Of a stretch of DNA of 64,000 bases, positions 38,083 through 47,261 are shown one piece after another; the first letter of the stretch is position 1; the number at the start of each line of letters is the position of its first letter. The translations under genes were made by a program, and so were the position numbers. The notes beneath the pieces are model-generated. The model did not search any database. It was not told the origin of the DNA and saw only the letters and a program-made list of their open reading frames with translations. Source of the DNA: Absicoccus porci (GTDB lineage: Bacteria; Bacillota_I; Bacilli_A; Erysipelotrichales; Erysipelotrichaceae); the NCBI RefSeq assembly GCF_003725415.1, contig NZ_RJQC01000001.1, positions 798,196 to 862,195 of the forward strand, in the 5' to 3' direction.

Positions 38083-38562
38083 TTATTTAATTTCCAAGAT
38101 TTTCACATCATATGGCTCTTCCACATGATGAACGGTTACAGTTTGACCAACTTTGGCACCAATCAAAGTTTCTCCTAGTGGTGTTGCATTGGAAAGTTTT
38201 CCTTTTAGTGGATCGGCTTCTTGACTACCAACAATTTGGAATTCTAATTCGGTATTATCAGATAAATCTAAAATCTTGACTGTAGATCCAAATTTCACCT
38301 TTTTTTCACCGGATTCTTTTTCTACATCATTGACAATGACCGCATTTTTGATCATTGCTTCCAATTCTTGAATACGTGCTTCAACACGAGCTTGATGATC
38401 ACGGGCTGCATCATAATCGGCATTTTCGGACAAGTCACCTTGTGCACGTGCTTCTTGTAGCTCGATGATGACTTCATTTCGTACATTATGAATTAAATTA
38501 TTTTGTTCTGCAACTAATGCATTATAACCTTCTTGTGTTACATAATTTTTTTCTTCTGCCAT
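38083..38562 (-). CDS. greA: Transcription elongation factor GreA
   Basis: A 159-aa factor that rescues backtracked RNA polymerase. N-terminal coiled coil with YVTQEGYNALVAEQ and the acidic tip (EARAQGDLSENADYDAARD), C-terminal FKBP-like domain with STVKILDLSDNTELEFQIVGSQEAD. Length is standard. AGGAGTGG precedes the ATG. It follows mltG as in B. subtilis. Confidence 0.95.
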   Translation of the reverse strand: MAEEKNYVTQEGYNALVAEQNNLIHNVRNEVIIELQEARAQGDLSENADYDAARDHQARVEARIQELEAMIKNAVIVNDVEKESGEKKVKFGSTVKILDLSDNTELEFQIVGSQEADPLKGKLSNATPLGETLIGAKVGQTVTVHHVEEPYDVKILEIK

Positions 38563-38605
38563 GTTACCACTCCTTATTTTTTTGCACAGTGATTATATCA
38601 CATAT

Positions 38606-39685
38606 CTATTGGTTGTCCAAATTCAGACCTAATTCTTCCATCTTTTTTTCATGCTCTTCAAGAGTCTTGGAATAATATACTTTTCCATCTCCATTGATGT
38701 CAGCTACAAAATATAAATAATCCGATTTGGTTGGATGTAAGACCGCATCAATCGCATCTTCACCTGGATTTAAAATAGGACCAATTGGCAATCCATTGTG
38801 TTCGTACGTATTATATGGTGAATCCACATCGGTATTGACTTCGCAATCTTGTGCATCTTTAAAATCATCATATAATGCATAACATACGGTTACACTGGAT
38901 TGCAGCTTCATATTATCATCCAATCGATTATAGAAAACACCCGCAATTTTTTTCATATCACTTTTCGTTGCGGATTCAAATTGAACAATACTTGCAAGCG
39001 TCAGAATCTGTTGCAAGGAATATCCACTGTTCTCAATATCTGACTTATAGGTTTCATACACGTCTTGAAATCGATCAAGAAATACACGTGTAATTTCATC
39101 TATGGTCATATCTTTATTTAAAGCATACGTATCTGGGAATAAATAGCCTTCTAATTTTACTTTATAATTGGAGTTATTGAGTGTATCCACATCTAAAAAG
39201 GAATAATCTTTGGCCAATTTCTTGATATAACTGATATCATTCCATTTTTTCAGAATCTCTTCAGTAGAATACTTTGGATATTTTGCAGCGATCATAGCAG
39301 CAATTTCTTTGGCCCACTTTCCTTCTGGAACTGTAATTTTGATTTGTTCTTTATTCGTATTCTTAACATTCGAAATATATTGTAAAACTGCTCCTGTATT
39401 CATGCCGTTGTTGATTTCGTAATCACCGGCATAGTAGGATTCTTGTGTATGAATCTTAGAATAAAGACTCGCAATCCGAGCGGATCGAATCAGACCTTTC
39501 TTTTCCAGATTATTTAATACATTGTCATAGGATTCGCCTTCTTGGATCGCAAAATCAATGGTTTTCGAACCATCACTAATGGGTGTCAATTCATAAAAAT
39601 AATAACCACCACAAGCGACAACGAAAATTACAAGAATCAAAACAACGATGATCACCGGTCGATGTTTATTCTTGGATTTACGCAT
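38606..39685 (-). CDS. mltG: Endolytic murein transglycosylase MltG
   Basis: A 359-aa membrane-anchored lytic transglycosylase that cuts new glycan strands. One N-terminal helix (about 11-32), a LysM-like subdomain, and the YceG core: KLEGYLFPDTYAL, LASIVQFESAT, IAGVFYNRLDDNMKLQSS and GLPIGPILNPG. The usual ASI(V/I)EKE has Q-F-E here, keeping only the second glutamate. The start at 39685 (MRKSKNKH) has GGAGG nine bases upstream and overlaps the DUF1292 gene by 8 bp; upstream ATGs at 39694 are too close to that site. Confidence 0.92.
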   Translation of the reverse strand: MRKSKNKHRPVIIVVLILVIFVVACGGYYFYELTPISDGSKTIDFAIQEGESYDNVLNNLEKKGLIRSARIASLYSKIHTQESYYAGDYEINNGMNTGAVLQYISNVKNTNKEQIKITVPEGKWAKEIAAMIAAKYPKYSTEEILKKWNDISYIKKLAKDYSFLDVDTLNNSNYKVKLEGYLFPDTYALNKDMTIDEITRVFLDRFQDVYETYKSDIENSGYSLQQILTLASIVQFESATKSDMKKIAGVFYNRLDDNMKLQSSVTVCYALYDDFKDAQDCEVNTDVDSPYNTYEHNGLPIGPILNPGEDAIDAVLHPTKSDYLYFVADINGDGKVYYSKTLEEHEKKMEELGLNLDNQ

Positions 39686-39932
39686 TTTCTTCATCCTCCA
39701 CAAAGGTGTTGATGACTTCTTCTACCATATCCCATTCTTCATCACTTTCAATTGGGAGTAAATTGCCCTCAGAATCATATCGTGAAGCGTAGACTTGGCC
39801 ATCTTCTAGATTTGGATCTTGAAAAACAACATATTGTTGTCCATAATCGGGCGAATCAAAAGTAAACAAGATAATCATCTTTTTTTCTTGTCCATTTTCA
39901 TCAGTCACATATAAGCAATTTGAATCTAACAT
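39678..39932 (-). CDS. DUF1292 family protein (YrzB-like)
   Basis: An 84-aa acidic protein with the DUF1292 pattern: LYVTDENGQEKKMIILFTF near the start, YVVFQDPNLEDGQVYASRYD, then EEWDMVEEVINTF. Function unknown. The alaS-ireB-ruvX-DUF1292 cluster is conserved across Firmicutes. AGGAGGA lies before the ATG. A terminator separates it from ruvX, so it may have its own promoter. Confidence 0.88.
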   Translation of the reverse strand: MLDSNCLYVTDENGQEKKMIILFTFDSPDYGQQYVVFQDPNLEDGQVYASRYDSEGNLLPIESDEEWDMVEEVINTFVEDEENA

Positions 39933-39950
39933 GATAGAATCCTCCTTCTA

Positions 39951-39983
39951 CAAAAAACACGGGGGATCAAAACTAACCCCCGT
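39951..39983 (-). terminator. Terminator at ruvX stop
   Basis: Minus-strand ACGGGGG, eleven-base loop, CCCCCGT then a T run. The final codons of ruvX are inside the stem. Confidence 0.85.
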
Positions 39984-40398
39984 TACGTTGTCGATCTAAG
40001 TAACTCTGTAAAATTTCTACAGCGGCCATTTGATCAATGATTTTCTTGCGCTTTTTACGCGAAACATCCCCCGAGATCAACAATCGCTCAGCACTGACAG
40101 TCGTTAATCGTTCATCCCAAAGATGACACGTAATTCCTTCCTTCTCAAGCTCATTCGCAAAATCAATGGAAAGTTGTCCTCGCTCACCAATATCACCATT
40201 CATATGTTTCGGTAATCCTAATACAACCTCTTTGACTTTTTCTTTCTCTAAAAGTTCTAAAATTTGATCAAAACAATCATCATAATCATCTGATTCAAAT
40301 CGAATGGTTGTGAGAGCTCTCGCAATAAAACGTGAAGAATCACTAATTGACACACCACATGTTTTGCTTCCTAAATCTAATCCGATAATGCGTTCCAT
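39973..40398 (-). CDS. ruvX: RuvX/YqgF Holliday-junction resolvase-like nuclease
   Basis: A 141-aa RNase H-fold protein. GLDLGSKTCGVSIS at the N-terminus, LGLPKHMNGDIGERG in the middle and WDERLTTVSAERLL with IDQMAAVEILQSYL at the end match RuvX, implicated in Holliday-junction resolution and 16S rRNA 5' processing. Its ATG shares one base with the ireB stop. Confidence 0.93.
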   Translation of the reverse strand: MERIIGLDLGSKTCGVSISDSSRFIARALTTIRFESDDYDDCFDQILELLEKEKVKEVVLGLPKHMNGDIGERGQLSIDFANELEKEGITCHLWDERLTTVSAERLLISGDVSRKKRKKIIDQMAAVEILQSYLDRQRNGG

Positions 40399-40652
40399 TA
40401 CTTCTCCAGATAGGCGCGCACTAATTCTTCAATGATTTCATATCGTTCAATACGTTGAATCAAGTTACGTGCATTCTTATGTGAAGAAATATAAGCAGGA
40501 TCATTACTAATTAAATAACCTGCAATTTGGTTTACAGAACTATATCCGCGTTCTTCTAGCGCATCGCTGACTTCACGCAAAATGGTTTTGATGTTCTCAC
40601 GACGAATTTCTTCAGTAGTGAAAGTCATTGTTTCTGTAACGTCTTTCATCAT
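40398..40652 (-). CDS. ireB: IreB family regulatory phosphoprotein (UPF0297, YrzL)
   Basis: An 84-aa protein matching UPF0297/IreB: DVTETMTFTTEEIRRENI, LREVSDALEERGYSSVNQIAGYLIS, ITSHKNAR-like ISSHKNARNLIQRIERYEI and ELVRAYLE. In Enterococcus IreB is phosphorylated on threonines by the IreK kinase and affects cephalosporin tolerance; the conserved T-x-T-F-T-T segment is kept. Several ATG codons are adjacent (40655, 40652, 40649) with GGGAG upstream; I take the middle one by spacing. Confidence 0.9.
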   Translation of the reverse strand: MMKDVTETMTFTTEEIRRENIKTILREVSDALEERGYSSVNQIAGYLISNDPAYISSHKNARNLIQRIERYEIIEELVRAYLEK

Positions 40653-40714
40653 CATCACACTCCCTTAATAAATATATATAATTATACACAATATTTTTCT
40701 ATAAATAAACCAGT

Positions 40715-43342
40715 TTACGCAAATGTATGCAAGCTAGCTTTTAAATTTTCTAAAGCTTCTTCTACTTTGCTAGCATCTTTACCACCGGCTTGTGCCATAT
40801 CTGGTTTTCCACCACCATTTCCTTGGCAGATTTGTGCAGCAGCTTTCAAAAGTTTTCCAGCATGAACACCCTTTGCAACAGCTTCTTTTCCCGCACCAGC
40901 GACAAAGACAAGTTTTCCATGGTTCTTATTCACAAAGAAACATACAACCTTTTCATCTTGTGCCTTGGTATTGGAAACGATATCTTTCAAAGCTTTGGCA
41001 TCCATACCTTCTACTTCCTTGATCAAAACATGAATAGCGCCCCAATCTTCAATATCGTTTGCCCAATCTTTGGCTTTTAAAGCAAACATTTGATTCTGCA
41101 AATTCGCAATTTCTTTTTGAAGCTCTTTCATTTGTTCATAGCTTTGTGCTACTTTATGATCGATATCTTTAATGGTCTTTTGTTTTGCACTCATCGCGAT
41201 ATTTTCCAACATGCGATGTTCTTGTGCAAATTCATTGTATGCGGCTAATTTCGTTTTAGCAGTAATACGACGAACATCGGATCCAACCGATTCTTCGCTA
41301 ATAATCTTACATACGCCAATTTCCGAAGTATTGTTGACATGACAACCAGCACAGAATTCTTTGGATACATCACCCATCGTTACGACACGTACGCGATCTC
41401 CATATTTTTCATTAAACAATGCCATCGCACCTGATTTTTTAGCTTCTTCAATATCCATGATTTCTTTGGTAACTGGATAGCCAGCCGCAATATACTCATT
41501 CACAAGATCTTCGACTTGAGCTAATTGTTCGTCACTGACTTTTTCATAGTGGTTAAAATCAAATCGTAAATAATCCGCACAGTTATAGGATCCGGCTTGA
41601 TGAATATGCGATCCTACAACTTTTTGTAGAGCCGCCTGCAACAAGTGAGTAGCCGAGTGATTGGCAGTGGTATTTTTTCTTTGTTCTACATTAATTTGAC
41701 AAGTTACCGTATCGCCGATGGATAATTGACCGGCATTGATTTTTACGGTATGCAATGGTTGTTTATTTGGTGCTTTTTGTACATCAGTGACATCCAATTC
41801 CACACCATCACCAGTCATTGTTCCCGTATCAGCTGTTTGTCCACCGCTTTCTGCATAGAAAACCGTTTGATCCAGAATGACTTGACCTTCATCACTCAAT
41901 GAGTCCACTGATTCACCATCTTTAAATAAACCTATTACTTTACCTTCACATGTATATTGATCATAACCAATGAATGTGCTTGGTTTTGTGAATGCCATCA
42001 AAGCTTCATGTTGTTCACCAAAGGATTCCTTAGTGTTACGAGCATTACGTGCACGTTCTTTTTGTTTATTCATTTCTACGTCGAATTCTTCACGATCGAC
42101 GGAAACATTGGATTCTTGCGCAATTTCTTGCGTCAATTCAAATGGGAATCCATAAGTATCATAGAGTTTAAATACGACTGTACCTGGTAAATGGCCATCA
42201 CATTTTTGGATTTCTGCATCCAATAATGCTTGTCCGTTTTTCAACGTTTTCTTAAATGTCTTTTCCTCTACTTCAATCAATTTTTGATTGTAGGCTACAT
42301 GTTCTTGTAGATAAGGATAGAAATCTTGCATGGTATCTGCAACGACAGGTACTAATTTATATAAGAATGGTTCGTCCAATCCTAATTTCAAACCATAACG
42401 AACGGCTCTTCGAAGAACACGGCGCAATACATATCCACGACCAGAATTAGAGAAATTAGCTCCATCGCTCATCGCAAAAGTAATGGTACGAATATGGTCG
42501 GCAATGACACGATAGGCCATTTTATATTCGCCTTCATATGGATATTTTGCTAATTTTTCAGTGGCATGAATAATTGGCAGGAACAAGTCAGTATCAAAGT
42601 TGGTTTCACCATCTTGAATCAATGCAACCAATCGTTCCAGTCCCATACCGGTATCAATATTCTTTTGTGGTAATTCTTTATAGTCTTTACGATCAATGGA
42701 TGGATCACAATCAAATTGAGAGAATACAATATTCCAAACTTCTACATAGCGATCATTTTCCATCTCATCGAAGAACAATTTTTCACCCAATCCTTCTGGA
42801 TCGTATTTTTCACCACGATCAAAGAAGATTTCGCTATCGGGTCCACCAGGTCCTTTACCAATTTCCCAGAAATTGTCCATGGTTCGTAACATATGACTTG
42901 GATCAACACCACATTCTTTGGTCCAAACGTTATAAGCATCATCATCGTACGTATATACAGTAATATATAAACGATCTTTATCAATGCCCATCCATTCTTC
43001 ACTTGTTAGAAATTCCCATGCGAAATGAATGGCTTCGGTTTTAAAATAGTCACCAATGGAAAAATTTCCCAACATTTCAAAGAAAGTATGATGGCGAGCT
43101 GTTTTACCTACATTTTCAATATCATTGGTACGAATACTCTTCTGGGCATTTGCAATGCGGTTTGAAGCTGGTTTTTCACTTCCATCAAAGTATTTCTTTA
43201 AAGCAGCAACACCGGCATTGATCCATAATAGGGTTGGATCGTTGACTGGAATCAAACTTGCGCCGGGTTCGATCATATGACCATGTTGTTTAAAATAATC
43301 CAAAAACATTTGTCTAACTTGGTTGCCTGTTAATTGTTTCAT
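40715..43342 (-). CDS. alaS: Alanyl-tRNA synthetase
   Basis: An 875-aa class II synthetase. N-terminal catalytic core (RQMFLDYFKQHGH, HHTFFEMLGNFSIGDYFK, GMGLERL), editing domain with HSATHLLQAAL and the zinc-type CAGCHV, then a C-Ala region rich in Gly (GNGGGKPDMAQAGG). Start 43342 (MKQLTGNQ) has GGAGGAAAAG directly upstream. A T-box leader precedes it. ireB and ruvX follow. Confidence 0.97.
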   Translation of the reverse strand: MKQLTGNQVRQMFLDYFKQHGHMIEPGASLIPVNDPTLLWINAGVAALKKYFDGSEKPASNRIANAQKSIRTNDIENVGKTARHHTFFEMLGNFSIGDYFKTEAIHFAWEFLTSEEWMGIDKDRLYITVYTYDDDAYNVWTKECGVDPSHMLRTMDNFWEIGKGPGGPDSEIFFDRGEKYDPEGLGEKLFFDEMENDRYVEVWNIVFSQFDCDPSIDRKDYKELPQKNIDTGMGLERLVALIQDGETNFDTDLFLPIIHATEKLAKYPYEGEYKMAYRVIADHIRTITFAMSDGANFSNSGRGYVLRRVLRRAVRYGLKLGLDEPFLYKLVPVVADTMQDFYPYLQEHVAYNQKLIEVEEKTFKKTLKNGQALLDAEIQKCDGHLPGTVVFKLYDTYGFPFELTQEIAQESNVSVDREEFDVEMNKQKERARNARNTKESFGEQHEALMAFTKPSTFIGYDQYTCEGKVIGLFKDGESVDSLSDEGQVILDQTVFYAESGGQTADTGTMTGDGVELDVTDVQKAPNKQPLHTVKINAGQLSIGDTVTCQINVEQRKNTTANHSATHLLQAALQKVVGSHIHQAGSYNCADYLRFDFNHYEKVSDEQLAQVEDLVNEYIAAGYPVTKEIMDIEEAKKSGAMALFNEKYGDRVRVVTMGDVSKEFCAGCHVNNTSEIGVCKIISEESVGSDVRRITAKTKLAAYNEFAQEHRMLENIAMSAKQKTIKDIDHKVAQSYEQMKELQKEIANLQNQMFALKAKDWANDIEDWGAIHVLIKEVEGMDAKALKDIVSNTKAQDEKVVCFFVNKNHGKLVFVAGAGKEAVAKGVHAGKLLKAAAQICQGNGGGKPDMAQAGGKDASKVEEALENLKASLHTFA

Positions 43343-43355
43343 CTTTTCCTCCATT

Positions 43356-43560
43356 AAAAAACGTTCCTATTTCTAGGAACGTAAATTACGCGGTACCATC
43401 CTAGTTCATCTATGTTTGATAGATGCCCTTGATTATTCGTTAACGCCGAAATACGTTTATCTCCAAAATAGCTTCCAATCAAATCCTGTGTAAGGTTTGC
43501 ACCAACCACCTTATCTCTTATTCCATAAATACGATTGTACTTGTTTTTATCACCGATAAA
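43356..43560 (-). promoter_or_regulatory. T-box leader of alaS
   Basis: On the minus strand the conserved T-box core GGATGGTACCGCG (around 43390-43402) is followed by a terminator hairpin ACGTTCCT / AGGAACGT with six T (43361-43385) just before the alaS ribosome site. Upstream is a long stem I region. A GCT triplet at 43470-43472, in the sequence GGAAGCTATTTT, is a good candidate for the alanine specifier codon. The element would let uncharged tRNA-Ala turn on alaS by preventing the terminator. Confidence 0.9.
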
Positions 43561-43601
43561 TCAAATGAATAGTATCACGAACGAATCAAAAATTCAATAG
43601 A

Positions 43602-44150
43602 CTATTGGATTGGATCCAACGCTAAAATACGTTTCAGCCATTCTGCTACTTTTTGAATATTTGTATGTGCAAATTGCTCATTAAAATCTTTTTCAGCCCA
43701 TTCCAATGTGAAACCAATCATGGTATCTGTTAAGGCTGTTAAAAAGAAAATGCGATCATCTTGAGGTACATTCATTTCATCAAAAATAGGGGTAAAATAG
43801 TTTTCAAACGATACCCAATAGATTTCATGCATATAACGATATAAATCATGTGTACTTAATGAATTAAAAATATGGCGTCCTGCTAATTTCCATTTTTCCA
43901 CTTGTTGGAGGATATCTTCTAACATCTCCTGCCAATTGTTCAGATTGATGTTTTGTAGATTGGTTTGATCAATCAAATATTGAAAGGTTTGACCCAAAAG
44001 ATCATAGATATCTTCAAAATGATAATAGAAAGTATTGCGATTGATTCCACATCGAGTCACAATATCTTTCACGGTAATTTTCGTAAACTCTTTTTCCTCT
44101 AACAATTCAATTAATGAATGCATGATCGCAATTTTAGTGAAATCTGACAT
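43602..44150 (-). CDS. TetR-family transcriptional regulator
   Basis: A 182-aa regulator. The N-terminal helix-turn-helix ITVKDIVTRCGINRNTFYYHF (about 25-45) is typical; the C-terminal helical domain (TetR_C-like, of the DhaS group) binds an unknown ligand. It lies alone between GH25 and the alaS leader with 54 bp to GH25; no clear target gene is adjacent. Confidence 0.85.
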   Translation of the reverse strand: MSDFTKIAIMHSLIELLEEKEFTKITVKDIVTRCGINRNTFYYHFEDIYDLLGQTFQYLIDQTNLQNINLNNWQEMLEDILQQVEKWKLAGRHIFNSLSTHDLYRYMHEIYWVSFENYFTPIFDEMNVPQDDRIFFLTALTDTMIGFTLEWAEKDFNEQFAHTNIQKVAEWLKRILALDPIQ

Positions 44151-44204
44151 ACGCGCTTCCCTCTGTCCATTATTTTAAATGATTCATTCTTAATATTCAA
44201 ATGT

Positions 44205-44990
44205 TTACTTTTTCTGAATATATAAGTCAATATCAACCGATCCGGAGATGCCATCTACGGATCCTTTCTGTGTATACTGCCACATTGTGAATGCTTTTTT
44301 ATACTTGAGCGTATCACTATAAGATGCTAACCATATATCGGAATTGATCTTCTTCACTTGAATGTCATTGGATAACCACGAAGTATTTCCGTATACCAAT
44401 GTCTGATATCCTTTCTTTTTCAGTCGTGATATAAATGCATTCGCAATATTGGTTTTTTCACTCTTCGTTAGATTATCAATTCGACTGCTTTGACCTTCTA
44501 ATCGTTCCATATCAAAGGCAACGGGCATATCGAGATCATAATCTGAAATCAAAGAAAGAACATAATCAGCCTCTTCTTTGGCTTCTGAAACAGTAATCGC
44601 ACTGGAAAACCAGTAAACGCCTACTTTTAAACCCGCAGCTTTGGCTGCTTTGATATTAGAAACAAACGCACTGTCTTCATATAAAGCACCTTCACTTGCA
44701 CCTCGATATCCACATCGAATCATCGCAAAAGAAATGTCACTTGTTTTCACAGCATCCCAATCAATGGAGCCTTGATGGCTGGAAACATCGATTCCTGTTT
44801 GTGTGGAATAATTGGAATCATTAAATGTCATCAAACCGTTTTTATAACCAAACGCATCTAAATCATAATAGGAATCACTTGTTTTCTTCGTTGTTGTAGA
44901 CATGGAAAGAATAGCTAAAATCAATCCGATGACACATACGAAAATCATCATTAGAAGCATGAGCTGTCTTCGTTGTTTTTGTTGTCTCAT
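44205..44990 (-). CDS. GH25 lysozyme-like muramidase, membrane-anchored
   Basis: A 261-aa protein with an N-terminal membrane helix (about 10-28) and a GH25 catalytic barrel. GIDVSSHQGSIDWDAVK, IRCGYRG, VGVYWFSSA, PVAFDMERLEG and WLASY with FTMWQYTQKGSVDGI mark the fold; the acidic residues in D-x-E (FDME) are the expected catalytic pair. It would cleave the MurNAc-GlcNAc bond in peptidoglycan outside the membrane. It follows the metal ATPase by 19 bp. Confidence 0.88.
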   Translation of the reverse strand: MRQQKQRRQLMLLMMIFVCVIGLILAILSMSTTTKKTSDSYYDLDAFGYKNGLMTFNDSNYSTQTGIDVSSHQGSIDWDAVKTSDISFAMIRCGYRGASEGALYEDSAFVSNIKAAKAAGLKVGVYWFSSAITVSEAKEEADYVLSLISDYDLDMPVAFDMERLEGQSSRIDNLTKSEKTNIANAFISRLKKKGYQTLVYGNTSWLSNDIQVKKINSDIWLASYSDTLKYKKAFTMWQYTQKGSVDGISGSVDIDLYIQKK

Positions 44991-45009
44991 GCATTTATTT
45001 TAACATGTT

Positions 45010-46905
45010 TTAGGAATTTGGTTCTATCGAATGTATAAACATGCATCGCATAGCATTCAAAACGGCAAGGATCATAACGCCTACATCCGCAAAAATAGCT
45101 AACCACATATTGGCAAGACCAAACGCACTTAGAATTAGGCATAGTACTTTAACACCAATCGCAAACCAAATATTTTCCTTTACAAGACGTAAACATTTTC
45201 GGGAAATATGAATAGCCGTCGCTAATTTTAATGGATCATCATCCATCAATACGACATCAGCCGCTTCAATAGCTGCATCACTTCCCATGGCACCCATAGC
45301 GACACCAATATCCGCACGAGATAAGACGGGTGCATCATTGATACCATCGCCTACAAAAGCCAAACGATCATTTTCTTTTGCTTTGTTTTGTAGTAAATTT
45401 TCTACTTTTTTGACTTTATCTTGTGGTAATAATTCACTATAGACATTCTGAATGCCTATTTCTTCTGCAACGCGTTGGGCCACTTTTTGTGAGTCACCCG
45501 TCAGCATCACAACATCGGTAATGCCATTTTTTCGTAATTCCGAAATTGCTTGTTTTGTATGCGGTTTGATCACATCGGAAATATGGATATGACCAGCATA
45601 TACTCCATCAATTGCGATATGAATAATGGTTCCTGCATCTTTACAATCTTGCCAACAAATACCCATTGCATCCATCATTTTAGCGTTTCCAACACAAACA
45701 AGTTTGCCATTGACCATGGCTTGCATGCCTTGTCCAGCTATTTCCTTTGCATCCGAAATTACACAATCATCATCCTCATTTGGATAGGCTTTCTTTAAAG
45801 AATTCGCAATAGGATGAGTCGAATACCGTTCCACATGGGCAGCCATATGAAGCAATTCATCCGCAGAAATTTTTTCTGGATGGATATTTGTGACTTCAAA
45901 TACACCTTTGGTCAATGTACCTGTTTTATCAAATACGACCGTCTTAATTTCTGATAAGATCTCTAAATAATTAGACCCTTTGACCAAAATGCCTTCATGA
46001 CTAGCTGCACCGATTCCGGCAAAGAAACTCAATGGAATACTGATAACTAAAGCACATGGACAACTTATAACTAAAAAGGTCAAGGCACGATACAAGAAGG
46101 TTCCCCATTGGGCTTGTGTATGCATCAAACATTGAATAAGCGGCGGAATAAATGCTAATGCGATCGCGGAATATACAACAATTGGTGTATAAACACGAGC
46201 AAATTTTGTAATAAAATTTTCCGAATGTGATTTATGGGAACTCGCGTCTTCAATCAATTCCAGCACTTTCGCAACGGTTGAATCTTCAAATGCTTTCGTC
46301 GTGCAAATTTTTAAAACCCCATCCATATTGATACAACCACTAATGACTTCATCGCCTTGGTGTACCGAACGAGGTAAAGATTCACCTGTCAATGCAGCTG
46401 TATCCAAAGATGCTTTTCCATCCAAAACAACTCCATCAATGGGAATCTTTTCGCCTGTTTTCACAACTATGGTTGATCCAATTTCGACATCATCCGGATC
46501 CACTTGTTCTAAATGTCCATCTTGTTCTATATTGGCGTATTCGGGTGCAATATCCATTAGATCCGTAATATTTTTACGACTTTTGCCAACGGCATAGGAT
46601 TGAAACCACTCTCCTATTTGATAAAACAACATAACCGCAATGGCTTCGGTATAGTCACCATTTTCACTAATGGCTAGAGCCATAGCACCTACGGTTGCGA
46701 TTGCCATCAAAAGACACTCATCAAACGGTTGTCGATGGATAATCCCTTTGATAGCTTTCCATAAAATATCATATCCAATGAGCAGATAAGGAATCATGTA
46801 CAGGACAAAACGTATCCATCCAGAAGCAGGTACAAAGTGCAGAAAAATCATCAATCCGGCGGAAACCAGGATACGAATTAAATTTTTCTTTTGTTTTTTG
46901 TTCAT
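45010..46905 (-). CDS. Heavy-metal P1B-type ATPase (Zn/Cd/Pb efflux)
   Basis: A 631-aa P-type ATPase. Membrane CPC in VISCPCALVIS, TGES actuator motif, DKTGTLTKG phosphorylation site, HP in ERYSTHPIANS, and GDGINDAP hinge are all present; the spacing and CPC place it in the ZntA/CadA group. The N-terminal metal-binding domain is missing from this protein and instead encoded separately just upstream (overlap ATGA at 46902-46905). The divergent ArsR-type regulator agrees with zinc or cadmium export; substrate is inferred. Confidence 0.92.
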   Translation of the reverse strand: MNKKQKKNLIRILVSAGLMIFLHFVPASGWIRFVLYMIPYLLIGYDILWKAIKGIIHRQPFDECLLMAIATVGAMALAISENGDYTEAIAVMLFYQIGEWFQSYAVGKSRKNITDLMDIAPEYANIEQDGHLEQVDPDDVEIGSTIVVKTGEKIPIDGVVLDGKASLDTAALTGESLPRSVHQGDEVISGCINMDGVLKICTTKAFEDSTVAKVLELIEDASSHKSHSENFITKFARVYTPIVVYSAIALAFIPPLIQCLMHTQAQWGTFLYRALTFLVISCPCALVISIPLSFFAGIGAASHEGILVKGSNYLEILSEIKTVVFDKTGTLTKGVFEVTNIHPEKISADELLHMAAHVERYSTHPIANSLKKAYPNEDDDCVISDAKEIAGQGMQAMVNGKLVCVGNAKMMDAMGICWQDCKDAGTIIHIAIDGVYAGHIHISDVIKPHTKQAISELRKNGITDVVMLTGDSQKVAQRVAEEIGIQNVYSELLPQDKVKKVENLLQNKAKENDRLAFVGDGINDAPVLSRADIGVAMGAMGSDAAIEAADVVLMDDDPLKLATAIHISRKCLRLVKENIWFAIGVKVLCLILSAFGLANMWLAIFADVGVMILAVLNAMRCMFIHSIEPNS

Positions 46906-47120
46906 AGGAAGATCTCGCAATCGTCTTCCACACGTTTACAATTCTTTCGCACTTGTTCCATCACTGTTTTTGGTTCTACACCATCTTCAAATTCAACTTT
47001 CATTTTTAACATCATAAAGTTAACAGTCGCATCTTTTACACCTTCAGTAGCTTTGGCGGCTTGTTCCATTTTATTGGCACAATTGGCACAATCAACATCA
47101 ATTTTGTAGCTTTTTTTCAT
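46902..47120 (-). CDS. Stand-alone heavy-metal-associated (HMA) domain protein
   Basis: A 72-aa HMA domain with the CXXC motif DCANCANKME near the N-terminus and the ferredoxin-like fold (VKDATVNFMMLKMKVEFE). The first Asp before Cys (DCANC) is common in zinc/cadmium pumps rather than copper ones. It probably delivers metal to, or acts as the detached regulatory domain of, the ATPase whose ATG overlaps its stop. Start at 47120 with AAAGGATG upstream; another ATG lies three codons earlier. Confidence 0.88.
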   Translation of the reverse strand: MKKSYKIDVDCANCANKMEQAAKATEGVKDATVNFMMLKMKVEFEDGVEPKTVMEQVRKNCKRVEDDCEIFL

Positions 47121-47141
47121 AGTAATCATCCTTTCAACGAT

Positions 47142-47218
47142 TTAACAATTGTTTAATTGTACTTTTATAATAGCACACCCTAGAATGAAGTCAACCATGA
47201 TTAAACATTTATTTAATC
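47142..47218. promoter_or_regulatory. Divergent promoter region with two ArsR-type operators
   Basis: Minus-strand promoter TTGACT (47189-47194), 16 bp, TATTAT (47167-47172) drives the metal pump. A palindrome TTAACAATTGTTTAA (47142-47156) covers its start region, and GATTAAA-6-TTTAATC (47199-47218) sits before arsR. Both fit SmtB/ArsR operators, so the regulator probably represses both directions until metal binds. Confidence 0.7.
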
Positions 47219-47261
47219 TTTTTCTTGACGAAAATGATAAAATACAAACAAGGAGATTTTT

